NCBI RefSeq assembly: GCF_019175345.1 | Contig: NZ_CP077717.1 | Span: 310,001-374,000, forward strand | Length of the DNA stretch: 64,000 bases | Direction: 5' to 3' | From: Saccharolobus shibatae B12 | GTDB lineage: Archaea > Thermoproteota > Thermoprotei_A > Sulfolobales > Sulfolobaceae | In this document: positions 19,675 through 28,945 of the stretch, piece by piece | Layout: the number at the start of each line of letters is the position of its first letter | Numbering within the stretch: the stretch's first letter is position 1 | The notes under the pieces: generated by a model | Database searches by the model: none | Told to the model about the DNA's origin: nothing | What the model saw: only the letters and a program-made list of their open reading frames with translations | Translations under genes and position numbers: made by a program

Positions 19675-19798
19675 ATGTTTAAACATACGTTGAAATCCTT
19701 GAAGTAACCCTTTAAAAATAGCGCTTGGTGCAATATATTAAAAGGGAAACAATTAACCAGGAGCTATAACTATGTTTGCAGACATTACAATATGTCTG
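19675..19798. repeat. Palindrome and overlapping inverted repeats in intergenic DNA
   Basis: ATGTTTAAACAT (19675-19686) is a perfect 12-bp palindrome. About 100 bp further, CAGACAT (19779-19785) and ATGTCTG (19792-19798) form an inverted repeat that overlaps a second pair, ACATTAC and GTAATGT, so two alternative stems are possible. No gene start is adjacent; they may be operators of a lost gene or part of a transcript 5' of the candidate RNA. Confidence 0.4.
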
Positions 19799-19944
19799 TA
19801 ATGTATTTACGTAACTTTTAGTCATTTTTAATTAACTTCTAATCCTCTTAAATATTAGGCAAACTGATGTCATATGCCTATCAGATTACCCTACGTTCAT
19901 AAACCGAAACCTTAAAATCTTTATAGTTAATTAATCAGAGAGTT

Positions 19945-20210
19945 TCACTATGAACTCTATGAGCAGTTGCGAGGGGGAGGAAGGTAATCAACGAAACTCC
20001 CCATGTCGTGGCTGGGAGGTAGGTTCCCTAACCTAGGCACGGGGAGAGAAAAGGAGTGATGAGGCTGAGTAACTAGATAATGATTAAAAATGACTACTAG
20101 TTACGATGAAAGCCGAACTCTTCTTTGCTCCAAACTGCTAAGGTTTTCCTCATCTATTCGGAACTTAAGGAATGGTTGGAAGGCTCAAAGGCACACCTTC
20201 CCATATATAC
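19945..20210 (+). ncRNA. Candidate structured non-coding RNA (unknown class)
   Basis: Within a 742-bp gap between genes (19584-20325) a stretch of about 265 bp is clearly GC-richer than its surroundings, a strong hint of structured RNA in an AT-rich thermophile. A TATA-like TTTATA at 19920-19925 would start transcription near 19948. Visible stems: CTCCCC 19997-20002 with GGGGAG 20041-20046, enclosing hairpin TAGGTT 20020-20025 / AACCTA 20030-20035; GTAACTAG 20069-20076 with CTAGTTAC 20097-20104; GGAAGG 20178-20183 with CCTTCC 20196-20201. A box-C/kink-turn-like GTGATGA (20056-20062) and CTGA (20065-20068) sit between stems. No tRNA, SRP or RNase P core motifs were recognised. Confidence 0.55.
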
Positions 20211-20325
20211 ATAGTAATACGAAAATTTTTAACTAAAAGTCTTGTTCCTTATGGCGAGGGTAAATAGTGAAACGTTTATTTGTAAAGTCTAATGTTTTAA
20301 TATCTTTCTCACGTTTTCTTCTTAT

Positions 20326-21084
20326 ATGCGTAAATTCTGTGATTTAAGCGGGAGAATAGCCATTATAACTGGAGGCGCTAGTGGAATAGGAAGAGCTATA
20401 GCGTTCAAATTAGCGAGTCTTGGAGCTACCGTAGTTTTAGGCGATGTAAAGTTGGAGGAACTTAAAAACGTCGCAAATGAAATCGCCCAACAGACAAGTT
20501 CTAAAGTCGTTCCACTTTATGTAAACGTGGGGGATTTCAATTCAGCTAAGGAGTTCTATCAGAAAGCTACCGAGATCCTAGGAATAGATTACGTAGATAT
20601 TTTAGTAAACAATGCGGGGATAAATAGGGACGCCTTATTTGTTAAGATGACTTTTGAACAGTGGGATGAAGTAATGAAGGTCGACCTATATAGTATGTTC
20701 AATATGACTAAACAAGTTGTTGATGGAATGATAAGGAGAAATTATGGAAGAATAATTAACATGTCATCAATGAGTTGGTTGGGAAATATTGGACAAGCTA
20801 ATTACTCAGCAGCTAAGGCTGGGGTTATAGGCTTCACGAAAACTCTAGCAAGGGAATTGGCTAAATATAACATAACCGTAAACGCCATAACTCCAGGTTT
20901 CATTGATACTCCAATGACGAGGGCAGTTCCAGAGAAGGTTAGACAAAAAATTATAGAGAAAATACCAATGGGTAGAGTTGGTAGTCCAGAAGACGTAGCT
21001 AATCTAATAGCTTTCCTATCCTCTGAAGAAGCATCCTACATAACGGGAGAGGTAATAGGAGTTACCGGGGGTTTGGTGTTGTGA
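20326..21084 (+). CDS. Short-chain dehydrogenase, FabG/acetoacetyl-CoA reductase-like
   Basis: 252 residues. Classical SDR: cofactor motif TGGASGIG at 15-22, NNAG near residue 94, catalytic Y160 and K164 in YSAAK, and a C-terminal GEVIGVTGG. It is closest in appearance to 3-oxoacyl-(ACP/CoA) reductases. First gene of a three-gene operon: its stop overlaps the thiolase start by 4 bp, and the thiolase overlaps the DUF35 gene by 4 bp. A reaction on a 3-oxoacyl-CoA made or cleaved by the thiolase is the natural inference. Confidence 0.85.
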   Translation: MRKFCDLSGRIAIITGGASGIGRAIAFKLASLGATVVLGDVKLEELKNVANEIAQQTSSKVVPLYVNVGDFNSAKEFYQKATEILGIDYVDILVNNAGINRDALFVKMTFEQWDEVMKVDLYSMFNMTKQVVDGMIRRNYGRIINMSSMSWLGNIGQANYSAAKAGVIGFTKTLARELAKYNITVNAITPGFIDTPMTRAVPEKVRQKIIEKIPMGRVGSPEDVANLIAFLSSEEASYITGEVIGVTGGLVL

Positions 21085-22238
21085 TAACTGGTTTCACCAG
21101 CAGTCTCTACAAAAAGTATCAAGGGTCAACCTTTGAATTATTAGCGGATACTGTATTTTCTGCGTTAGAAATGGCAGGTTTAGATAAGAATTATGTAGAT
21201 GGAATATATCTTACATATTTGCCGGGAACCTTTGACGGTTACGCTAATTCCCATTTTTTCACAAACCAAGTGGCCCAATATCTTGGAATAAGACCTAAAT
21301 TCACTCAAATCTTTGATTATGGAGGAGCTTCAGCCTTAAGTATGATACACAGAGCATATAAGGCAATTAAGGCTGGAGAAGGCGAAACAATCTTATGTAT
21401 AGTAGGTGGAAAAGCTACAGAACTGAGAAATAAGGGAGTTACTGTGGATGCAATAGATAAGGCATACCCTGACGTATCTCTAACACCATTTGATAGGCTT
21501 TTCAGAGGACTTAACGATCTAAACCCAGTATCAGATTACGCACTGGTAGCCAATAGACATAGGTACCTCTTTAAAAGTACGGACGAACAAAGGGCCTTAA
21601 TAGCAGTTAGGCAAAGGTTTAACGCAATGCAAAACAGTAAGGCCATGTTTAGAGATCCGCTAACTATAGAGCAAGTTTTGAAATCTCCGCTAGTATCCTA
21701 TCCTTTGCATCTTCTTGAGATAGTTTACCCTATAGATGGTTTTCACGTTTTTGTGGTAAGTAAGAGAAGCAGCAAGTCAGTCCTTAGAAATATAGACATC
21801 TTGGGATATGGAGAGGCTCATTGGCCTTTTATGCCTACAGAGCTAGATGAGATAGTATATACTCCAGCTGTTGAGAGTTCTAAGGGATTATTAAATGGAA
21901 AGATAGACGCTTTTGAGCTTTACGATTCATTTACCATTACCGTTATGCTACAAGTTGAGGATATTGGCTTAGCGGAGAAGGGTAAGGGAGGCTCATTCTT
22001 TGAAAATCACGATACTACATTCAAGGGTGATGTTCCCATTAATACTGGGGGTGGTAGTTTGAATACTGGTCAACCCGCTTACATGAGTGGTGGTGTTATT
22101 TTAGAAGAAGCTTTACTTCAATTAAACGATATGGCAGATGGCCATCAAGTTAAGGGTACTGACGTTGTATTCCTAAATGGAATTGGTGGGTGGAATAGGT
22201 CTCATTCGGTATCTTTAGTATTAGGTGAGAAGAAATGA
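21081..22238 (+). CDS. Thiolase / lipid-transfer-protein-like (SCP2-type) enzyme
   Basis: 385 residues, start GTG overlapping the previous stop (GTGA). Thiolase-fold features include the FDYGGASALSMIH segment in place of the usual nucleophile loop, GGGSLNTGQPAYMSGG and a C-terminal LNGIGGW. The nucleophile-region cysteine of canonical thiolases is not obvious, as in many archaeal SCP2-type thiolases that work with a DUF35 partner, which follows directly here. Likely acetoacetyl-CoA or other acyl-CoA condensation/cleavage. Confidence 0.82.
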   Translation: MITGFTSSLYKKYQGSTFELLADTVFSALEMAGLDKNYVDGIYLTYLPGTFDGYANSHFFTNQVAQYLGIRPKFTQIFDYGGASALSMIHRAYKAIKAGEGETILCIVGGKATELRNKGVTVDAIDKAYPDVSLTPFDRLFRGLNDLNPVSDYALVANRHRYLFKSTDEQRALIAVRQRFNAMQNSKAMFRDPLTIEQVLKSPLVSYPLHLLEIVYPIDGFHVFVVSKRSSKSVLRNIDILGYGEAHWPFMPTELDEIVYTPAVESSKGLLNGKIDAFELYDSFTITVMLQVEDIGLAEKGKGGSFFENHDTTFKGDVPINTGGGSLNTGQPAYMSGGVILEEALLQLNDMADGHQVKGTDVVFLNGIGGWNRSHSVSLVLGEKK

Positions 22239-22585
22239 GGTTAGAAGAAATATATTCCACTTATGATAAAATAGTACAGAGTGGATATTTACCATATATT
22301 AGATGCAGGAAGTGTATGAATACTTTCTTCTACGTTAGGAATTTGTGTCCTAAATGTGGATCAAGAGATTTAGAGGTTCTAAGAAGCGGTGGAATAGGTA
22401 AGGTTTTCTCGTGGACTAAGATATTTAGGAAAAACGATACTTCCATATACGGTATCGTGGAATTAGAGGAGGGATTTAAGATATATTGCAATTTCGCAAG
22501 TGACGTAGAGATAGGTGATAAAGTTAGGGTTAAAATTAAGTCGTCAGAAGACGGTAAGTATAAAGTATTGGCAGACAAACTATAG
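22235..22585 (+). CDS. DUF35 OB-fold protein with zinc ribbon
   Basis: 116 residues. N-terminal rubredoxin-like zinc ribbon C-x2-C...C-x2-C (CRKC at about 30, CPKC near 46), then an OB-fold with the GKVFSWTKI strand typical of DUF35. Archaeal DUF35 proteins form complexes with thiolase and HMG-CoA-synthase-type enzymes and may channel acyl-CoA. The 4-bp ATGA overlap with the thiolase gene supports complex formation. Confidence 0.87.
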   Translation: MRLEEIYSTYDKIVQSGYLPYIRCRKCMNTFFYVRNLCPKCGSRDLEVLRSGGIGKVFSWTKIFRKNDTSIYGIVELEEGFKIYCNFASDVEIGDKVRVKIKSSEDGKYKVLADKL

Positions 22586-22855
22586 CTAAATATATTCAAG
22601 TTTTATTATTATTTTATCTTTAAAATTAATTATATACAGGTCTCCTTTTTCTGTTACCACATCGCATTCTAATCTTTCCTTAATGCACTTAATCCACATA
22701 CCTTCAAAGTTAGTTCCCTCCTTCACTGTCGTTTTAGATATTGATTGGAAAGTATTGCTCTCAGAGAAATTCACTGCTTTCCTTACACTAACCTTAAATC
22801 CCTTAATTGAAGGATTTTGCAATATGCTTTTTATATCCTCAAATTTGAAACTCAT
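22586..22855 (-). CDS. Small conserved-looking protein, unknown
   Basis: 89 residues, convergent with the DUF35 gene (stops abut). Mixed alpha/beta with alternating charged residues and two cysteines (WIKCIKERLEC). The ATG 22855 is preceded by an AT-rich TATA-like region. The reverse frame on the plus strand is also open but has poorer composition. I do not recognise a family. Confidence 0.55.
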   Translation of the reverse strand: MSFKFEDIKSILQNPSIKGFKVSVRKAVNFSESNTFQSISKTTVKEGTNFEGMWIKCIKERLECDVVTEKGDLYIINFKDKIIIKLEYI

Positions 22856-22958
22856 TTCAATTCTACATTTCTTATAAGAGAATATAAAGCTTATCTTATT
22901 AACATTTTTACTTTAAAATAGTTAATAGTCGTCTAAATGATGATTTCTGTATCTACAA

Positions 22959-23483
22959 TTAACGTGTCAAATACGTTGCGAAGCTTATTCCCCATATTAT
23001 TTCTGGATAAACTATCATCCTCTCCAATCCGCCTGGTCCTAAAGGACCATAACCCTTAAGAATATATAGAATTAGTGAAGCTAGCGTTACCAAACCTAGT
23101 ATTGTCCAAAAGTAATTCCTCCTAATGGAAGTAACTATTGCCCCTATCCCTCCGAAAAGAAAAGTTATTAGTGATGCAATCAAATGGGGCAGTCCAGTAT
23201 TTTCCGGAAATATACCTACTAATGCTGCTCCTAACCCTACTAAAAAGACTAACGGTGAGTAGTTTGCCCTAAGCAGTATTGATGCTATGATAACTAGTAT
23301 TCCCATTATGACTATGGATGTGTTGAATATAATTGCAGTTCTTCCAACTCCTAAGTCACTAATATAGTTATATTTGACCGAGTAACCTGGGTATAAGATT
23401 TCCGATATTATAAAAAATAGTAAAAATTGTGATACACCTACTAATATGAGGTAACCAGATGCCTTAGTTCTATTTAGCATCAT
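22959..23483 (-). CDS. DUF998-type membrane protein
   Basis: 174 residues, about six hydrophobic segments. The first loop reads YPGYSVKYNYISDLG and a later loop has FPENTG, both characteristic of DUF998/YwaF-like small integral membrane proteins. Start is one of two tandem ATGs (23483 or 23480). Function unknown. Confidence 0.72.
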   Translation of the reverse strand: MMLNRTKASGYLILVGVSQFLLFFIISEILYPGYSVKYNYISDLGVGRTAIIFNTSIVIMGILVIIASILLRANYSPLVFLVGLGAALVGIFPENTGLPHLIASLITFLFGGIGAIVTSIRRNYFWTILGLVTLASLILYILKGYGPLGPGGLERMIVYPEIIWGISFATYLTR

Positions 23484-23526
23484 CAGTATTTTTTGTACAT
23501 TATTAAACTTAAATATTTATCTATTT

Positions 23527-24144
23527 TCAACTCTTAATTATAATTCCAAGACCTCCAGCTTCGTTTGTCAATTCATATAGTTTTACCCCTTTCTGTTTAG
23601 CGAAATGATAAGGTGCTTCAGTGAAATCTAGGTTATCTACAAGCAATACTCCATCATTTCTCAAGTAATCCCACGCTAGATTAAGTTCAAAAGTTACGTT
23701 CTCAGACGTATGTTCACTATCGTGAAGGAAAATATCAACTTTACTTAACCTTTTTAATAGATCAGGTAAGATATCTCTGCTCCTTCCTATGTATAACTTC
23801 CACCTACTCCTTAACTGTTCTGGTACTAAAAATCCTACTGGTTTTCCATTCTCTAAGCTTTCTCTAATATCAATGGAGTGTAGTGTACCCTTCTCTAAGG
23901 CAGAGAGTATTATTGTACTTGATACACCCGGACCAACACCAGTTTCAATCACTACATCTGGATTGTAATACTTTATTATCGAATAGAGAATATACCTCTT
24001 AGTTTCACTAAGCGCATACCTAAAACTATTCCCTAAAGTCCTCTTAATCTCATTGTTTATTCCTTCAGCTTCATTCCAGTACTTACTAAGATCCACGTTA
24101 AATATCTCCTTCAAGGTGCTGGATATCGATTCCGAGTTTCCCAT
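23527..24144 (-). CDS. Class I SAM-dependent methyltransferase (Methyltransf_24 type)
   Basis: 205 residues. Motif I is VVIETGVGPGVSS, motif II is GTLHSIDIRES, then a FLHDSEHTSENV segment and GVLLVDNLD, the pattern of CmcI/Methyltransf_24-like O-methyltransferases. An N-terminal helical segment of about 60 residues precedes the Rossmann domain. Independent gene between DUF998 and tatC. Substrate unknown. Confidence 0.78.
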   Translation of the reverse strand: MGNSESISSTLKEIFNVDLSKYWNEAEGINNEIKRTLGNSFRYALSETKRYILYSIIKYYNPDVVIETGVGPGVSSTIILSALEKGTLHSIDIRESLENGKPVGFLVPEQLRSRWKLYIGRSRDILPDLLKRLSKVDIFLHDSEHTSENVTFELNLAWDYLRNDGVLLVDNLDFTEAPYHFAKQKGVKLYELTNEAGGLGIIIKS

Positions 24145-24431
24145 GATGATACATTTATTTAATCTTGATTATAAAGATAACTACTATTTATAACTTAAGA
24201 TTTCCTTTTCTTCTCTAGTAAGAATGATATTCCCATTCCTAAAAAGTATAGACTTGATAGTGATAATCCTATAATTGTTTCCATAACGCCTCCAGTTGTA
24301 CCCGGTGAAATTATCCATGCAATAATGAAGGAAACTAAAACTCCCCATCTCCAATAATTCCTCCAAGTGCTAGCCTTAACGATTCTTAGGTAAGTTAAAC
24401 CAATCATTACCAATGGCATCTCAAATGCCAA

Positions 24432-24707
24432 TCCTAACGACCGTTTGTCCCTACACTTTCATTTCAATCATTTTATCTTCAATCATGATTAAGTGTAGGG
24501 ACTTAGCCCTCAACCACCTATCCAGCTTCACGGTAGGTGGGTCATGGGACTCCTTTGAGCCCAACGGCACGGGGCTCACATCTCTGCAATTTTCACCCTC
24601 ATCCTTTTGGGCATAGCCCACATCGGCATAAGGGATCATCTTCATCGGAAAATTCTAACATTATCAAATATAAAAAGGTTTTCTGTTAATGTGAAAAAGG
24701 ATTCCAG
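24432..24707 (-). mobile_element. Short non-autonomous element in tatC, resembling the tnpB 3' end of an IS200/IS605 element
   Basis: The insert separates two TatC halves that otherwise join exactly (CCAA | CCCATTAA on the plus strand). It has a perfect 12-bp inverted repeat, GTCCCTACACTT and AAGTGTAGGGAC (near 24446-24504), and a GC-rich segment. The minus strand encodes an open tail with the segments GENCRDVSPVPLGSKES and LDRWLRAKSLHLI, which resembles the C-terminal/omega-RNA end of Sulfolobus TnpB genes. No target duplication is obvious, consistent with IS605-type insertion. The family assignment is from memory. Confidence 0.55.
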
Positions 24708-25291
24708 CCCATTAATAAGAAAGTTGTAGATATGAACGAACTTAAACTTATGGTAGGTTCTACGGCAGGCCCTAAAGACTGGGTATACAACGATATCATA
24801 TCAAACATTAAGGGGATTAATATGAAAAATGCAAATAGAGACCCAGAGAAGAAAAGCAGAAAGGCTGGAATTATTGTTAGCTTAAATATTTTCTTTTCAT
24901 GTTCATACAATCCCGGAGCCAAAAAGGCCCAAGTTTCTCTAATTATTATGGGAAGAGAGGTGGTCAATAACGCAAGGTAGAGTGAAACATATAGCGATGC
25001 ATATAATGGATCGAATAAGTTTATTATTATCTTAGTATTGGCTGGTAGTTCATGATAAATAAAGAATCTAGTTACTTGTACTGCTATACTGTCATAAAAT
25101 GACGGATAGGGAATTGGAATTTTTGATATATTTATCCCAAGTAATGGTATTTGTAATGGATCTATATTAATCCACTCATAGCCTATCATAAAGTAAAAGA
25201 AGAACGAAATAGCTAAAGCTATTATAATCCTCCTTAGCCTTATTGCTAATTCTCTTAAATGATCTAATAACTGCTTCTCTTCAAAAAACTC

Positions 25292-25298
25292 TTTTCTT
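25292..25298 (-). other. Slippery heptamer-like run near the tatC start
   Basis: On the minus strand the run reads T TTT TTG in the GTG-25329 frame, a canonical X-XXY-YYZ site. A -1 shift at this site moves reading into the TatC frame. It may be a recoding site, as in the Saccharolobus fucosidase gene, or just a one-base deletion in a dying gene. Confidence 0.4.
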
Positions 25299-25339
25299 CT
25301 TTTCCTCTCTCCTTTACCTTTTCTTCCACTCTAAATACC

Positions 25340-25615
25340 TCAAGCCTTCTTGCTTTGCTTCAGTGCTTCCAATTGATTTTGCAATTCCGCTATTTTCTTC
25401 TCGAGTTCTTCTACGCTTTCACTACTCTCCCTCTTTTCAACTACATTGCTAGACATCATTTGTTGCATTTCCATTTCTGCTTCAAGTTGTCCCTTCTTGA
25501 ACTCTCCCATTGATCTTCCTAAAGCTCTGAAAAGCTCTGGTATTTTAGATGATCCAAAGAAGAGTACAGCAATAACCACTAAGAGTATAATTACATCAGT
25601 GGGGCTATCTAGCAT
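25340..25615 (-). CDS. tatA: Twin-arginine translocase subunit TatA
   Basis: 91 residues. N-terminal membrane helix (IILLVVIAVLFFG) followed by the hinge and amphipathic helix SSKIPELFRALGRSMGEF, the TatA/B signature, then a charged coiled-coil tail with heptads of Glu, Lys and Leu. It would oligomerise to form the Tat pore with TatC. The tatC start lies 10 bp downstream. tatA itself looks intact although tatC is broken. Confidence 0.92.
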   Translation of the reverse strand: MLDSPTDVIILLVVIAVLFFGSSKIPELFRALGRSMGEFKKGQLEAEMEMQQMMSSNVVEKRESSESVEELEKKIAELQNQLEALKQSKKA

Positions 25616-25834
25616 AATTTACCCTCCCGCCCACCCTTATGTTTATATTTATCATTCATAATTAATAAATTTTCCTACGTACTACTCCTAAACGACTCCC
25701 TTCTCTTTCTGAGGTTTTTAATTGCAAAATGAGGCGAAATGGTTCTACTTGGAGGGAAGACATGTTAAAATCACCCTTGTTAAACCTAACTTGTAAACAT
25801 GATCACTTATTAGTCTCAGTTCGGATTTCTCTAT

Positions 25835-27511
25835 ATGCCAGCAAAATTAAATAGCCCCTCGAGATATCATGGTGTATATAACGCTCCACACAGAGCGTTT
25901 CTAAGATCTGTAGGTTTAACGGATGAAGAGATAGGTAAACCATTAGTTGCCATAGCCACAGCATGGAGTGAGGCAGGCCCTTGTAATTTCCACACATTAG
26001 CTTTAGCAAGAGTAGCCAAGGAGGGGGCAAAAGAAGCTGGTTTATCCCCATTAGCATTCCCAACTATGGTAGTTAACGATAACATTGGAATGGGATCTGA
26101 GGGAATGAGGTATAGTTTAGTTAGCAGGGATTTAATAGCAGATATGGTAGAGGCCCAATTTAATGCTCACGCATTTGATGGGTTAGTCGGAATTGGGGGT
26201 TGTGATAAGACAACGCCAGGCATATTAATGGCAATGGCTAGGTTAAACGTACCTTCAATTTACATTTATGGCGGATCAGCAGAGCCTGGATACTTTATGG
26301 GTAAAAGGTTAACGATAGAGGACGTACATGAGGCAATAGGTGCTTATTTAGCAAAGAGAATAACAGAAGATGAGTTATACGAAATAGAGAAAAGGGCCCA
26401 TCCGACATTGGGAACTTGCTCTGGATTATTTACAGCCAATACTATGGGCTCAATGTCAGAGGCATTAGGAATGGCATTGCCAGGGAGTGCATCACCAACA
26501 GCTACCTCATCTAGGAGAGTAATGTATGTGAGGGAAACTGGAAAAGCTTTAGGTAGTTTAATTGAAAACGGAATAAAGTCAAGGGACATATTAACTTTTG
26601 AGGCCTTTGAGAATGGAATAACAACGCTAATGGCTATGGGTGGTTCAACAAACGCGGTATTACACCTATTGGCAATAGCCTATGAAGCAGGAGTGAAATT
26701 AACCTTAGATGATTTCAATAGAATTTCAAGAAGAACACCCTATATCGCAAGTATGAAACCTGGTGGAGATTACGTGATGGCTGATTTGGATGAAGTTGGA
26801 GGTGTTCCGGTAGTCTTAAAGAAACTACTAGATGCTGGTCTACTTCATGGTGACGTTTTAACAGTTACTGGAAAGACTATGAAGCAAAACCTTGAGCAAT
26901 ACAAGTATCCTAATGTACCTCACAGTCATATAGTTAGAGATGTTAAGAATCCGATTAAGCCTAGAGGAGGAATAGTTATATTGAAGGGATCGTTAGCCCC
27001 AGAAGGTGCCGTAATTAAGGTAGCCGCAACTAGTGTTGTTAAATTTGAAGGAAAGGCTAAGGTGTATAATTCCGAGGACGACGCTTTTAAGGGAGTTCAA
27101 AGTGGCGAAGTTAAGGAGGGTCAAGTGGTAATTATAAGATATGAAGGACCTAAGGGAGCTCCGGGTATGCCAGAAATGTTGAGAGTTACAGCGGCAATCA
27201 TGGGTGCTGGTTTAAATAACGTTGCCTTAGTTACTGATGGTAGATTTTCCGGAGCCACCAGGGGACCTATGGTAGGCCATGTAGCTCCAGAGGCAATGGT
27301 AGGTGGTCCTATCGCAATAGTTGAAGATGGAGATACTATAGTAATTGATGTGGAGAACGAAAGACTTGACTTGAAGCTATCCGAGGAGGAGATAAAGAAT
27401 AGGTTGAAGAGATGGTCTCCTCCATCTCCAAGATACAAGTCCGGTCTATTGGCTAAATACGCCTCCTTGGTCTCCCAGGCCTCAATGGGGGCTGTGACTA
27501 GACCAGCTTAA
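25835..27511 (+). CDS. ilvD: Dihydroxy-acid dehydratase
   Basis: 558 residues, complete IlvD/Edd family. Cluster cysteines occur in PCNFH (about 48), GGCDKTTPG (about 120) and [12 protein letters not shown] (about 190), and the C-terminus has [12 protein letters not shown]. It catalyses the penultimate step of valine and isoleucine synthesis; the S. solfataricus homologue (SSO3107 from memory) is reported to also act on gluconate. Single gene, divergent from tatA across about 220 bp. Coding signal is strong throughout. Confidence 0.93.
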   Translation: MPAKLNSPSRYHGVYNAPHRAFLRSVGLTDEEIGKPLVAIATAWSEAGPCNFHTLALARVAKEGAKEAGLSPLAFPTMVVNDNIGMGSEGMRYSLVSRDLIADMVEAQFNAHAFDGLVGIGGCDKTTPGILMAMARLNVPSIYIYGGSAEPGYFMGKRLTIEDVHEAIGAYLAKRITEDELYEIEKRAHPTLGTCSGLFTANTMGSMSEALGMALPGSASPTATSSRRVMYVRETGKALGSLIENGIKSRDILTFEAFENGITTLMAMGGSTNAVLHLLAIAYEAGVKLTLDDFNRISRRTPYIASMKPGGDYVMADLDEVGGVPVVLKKLLDAGLLHGDVLTVTGKTMKQNLEQYKYPNVPHSHIVRDVKNPIKPRGGIVILKGSLAPEGAVIKVAATSVVKFEGKAKVYNSEDDAFKGVQSGEVKEGQVVIIRYEGPKGAPGMPEMLRVTAAIMGAGLNNVALVTDGRFSGATRGPMVGHVAPEAMVGGPIAIVEDGDTIVIDVENERLDLKLSEEEIKNRLKRWSPPSPRYKSGLLAKYASLVSQASMGAVTRPA

Positions 27512-27541
27512 TTTTTTATTTAATTCTCCTAATTCTCCTTT

Positions 27542-28945
27542 ATGTATGAAGACATTTGGGCAATTGAACACGCAATAAGCTTACTGGATTGGGATATCCA
27601 AACTTACATGCCCCAATCTGGGATTAAGACTAGGGGAGAGGCTTTAGCGAGGCTAAGTAACTTAAGGAGGAAATTGTTGTTAGGCATTAGAGGTGAAATA
27701 GAAAAGTTAGAGCCAAAAAATGATATTGAAAAAGGTTTAAAAAGAGTTTTAGATAGAGAATATAAGTACTATGACGCTGTGCCAGAAGAGTTGGATATGA
27801 AACTTCATAGAATAACATCTGAAGCTACTGTAGTTTGGAGAAACGCTAAAGCTAAAGGCGATTTTAACGCATTCAAACCTTATTTAGAGCAAATACTTGA
27901 GATTAAGAGAGAGATAGCACATAGGCTAGGGTATAAGGATCATCCATATAGTGCACTTTTAGATAGGTATGAGGAAGGATTTACTGTTACCGATGCTGAA
28001 AGGGTATTCAACGATTTATTACCCGGTTTGTCTAAGATTCTCAATAAGATCGATGATAAGTTTACTAGAAAATATCATTTTGAGGATGAAAAATATGACG
28101 TTTTTCAGATGAGTAAAACCATAGAGACAATAGCTTATGAGATACTAAAGATGCCTAAGGATAGATTTAGAATAGACGTCTCTCCTCATCCTTTCACAGT
28201 GTCAATGAGTAGAAATGATGTTAGAATAACAGTAAGATATGAAGGATATGATTTCAAGAGAGTCCTTTATTCTCTAGTCCATGAGAGTGGGCATGCAATA
28301 TATGAGTTACAAATAGATCCGAGTTTAGAATACTCTCCTTTAGCAAATGCTCCTTCCATGGGCCTTCACGAGTCGCAATCGAGATTCTGGGAAAACGTAG
28401 TAGGAAGGAGTTATGGCTTTATTAAAACCATTTATCCCTTGCTAAACGTTAAGGATAGCATTGATGATGTATATTACTATGTTAATGGCGTTAAGAGGCA
28501 ACCAATTAGGGTTGACGCTGATGAAGTTACTTATAACTTTCATATTGCAATCAGATACGAGGTAGAGAAGAGGGCAATAGAGGGTAGTTTAGAAGCTAAC
28601 GAATTCCCCTCACTATTTAATGATTTGATGGACAAATATCTAAATATAAGGCCTAAGAATGATGGAGAGGGAGTATTACAAGACGTTCATTGGAGTCAAG
28701 GCTCTTTTGGTTACTTCCCTACTTATACATTGGGAAATGTGATAGCCGGTATGGCATACTACCACATGAAAAGTGAGGGAGGTTTCGATATTAGTAATAT
28801 AGAGGGAATAAAGAATTGGCTAAGAGAGAGAATTCATAAATACGGAGCTATATATTCACCAAAGGAGTTACAAATGAGGTCATTTGGTGAGGCATATAAC
28901 CCATCTAGGCTATTAGATTATATGAGAGAAAAATATAATGCGTGA
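27542..28945 (+). CDS. M32 (Taq-type) metallocarboxypeptidase
   Basis: 467 residues; the family norm is about 490-510, so the N-terminus is slightly short. Zinc motif HESGH within [11 protein letters not shown] near residue 248, a downstream glutamate in [12 protein letters not shown], then the conserved [27 protein letters not shown] and TYTLGN segments of the family. Removes C-terminal residues from peptides with broad specificity. It starts 30 bp after ilvD and may be transcribed with it. Confidence 0.92.
   Translation: MYEDIWAIEHAISLLDWDIQTYMPQSGIKTRGEALARLSNLRRKLLLGIRGEIEKLEPKNDIEKGLKRVLDREYKYYDAVPEELDMKLHRITSEATVVWRNAKAKGDFNAFKPYLEQILEIKREIAHRLGYKDHPYSALLDRYEEGFTVTDAERVFNDLLPGLSKILNKIDDKFTRKYHFEDEKYDVFQMSKTIETIAYEILKMPKDRFRIDVSPHPFTVSMSRNDVRITVRYEGYDFKRVLYSLVHESGHAIYELQIDPSLEYSPLANAPSMGLHESQSRFWENVVGRSYGFIKTIYPLLNVKDSIDDVYYYVNGVKRQPIRVDADEVTYNFHIAIRYEVEKRAIEGSLEANEFPSLFNDLMDKYLNIRPKNDGEGVLQDVHWSQGSFGYFPTYTLGNVIAGMAYYHMKSEGGFDISNIEGIKNWLRERIHKYGAIYSPKELQMRSFGEAYNPSRLLDYMREKYNA

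Larger units (their letters stand above)
24195..25329 (-). pseudogene. tatC: tatC, interrupted by a ~275-bp insert and out of frame near its start
   Basis: Twin-arginine translocase TatC, read from GTG 25329, which has a GAGGT ribosome-binding site and lies just after tatA. Two lesions are visible. First, the GTG frame and the TatC frame (EEKQLLDHLREL) are offset by -1, with a T-TTT-TTG run at 25292-25298 in between; a -1 slip there would restore TatC. Second, after FISTTFLLMG the frame breaks at about 24707 and resumes at 24434 with GLAFEMPLVMIG. Without the insert the halves join as a normal six-helix TatC. Unless recoding and splicing-like events occur, no full-length protein can be made. 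Confidence 0.8.

Noticed and set aside
20056-20068. Stand-alone C/D-box sRNA at GTGATGA..CTGA
   Set aside because: Only 2 bases separate the two boxes, leaving no guide; better read as a kink-turn-like element inside the larger structured RNA.
19945-20210. Identification of the structured RNA as RNase P or SRP RNA
   Set aside because: The conserved RNase P GAGGAAAGTCC-type core and the SRP GGAA-loop/AGCAG asymmetric loop are not visible, so the class is left open.
24413-24616. 67-codon plus-strand frame inside the tatC insert
   Set aside because: It crosses the insert boundary and is the complement of the TnpB-like tail, so it is a shadow of the element rather than a gene.
24732-24980. 82-codon plus-strand frame in tatC
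   Set aside because: It lies wholly antisense to the clearly coding TatC N-terminal half and has no independent support.
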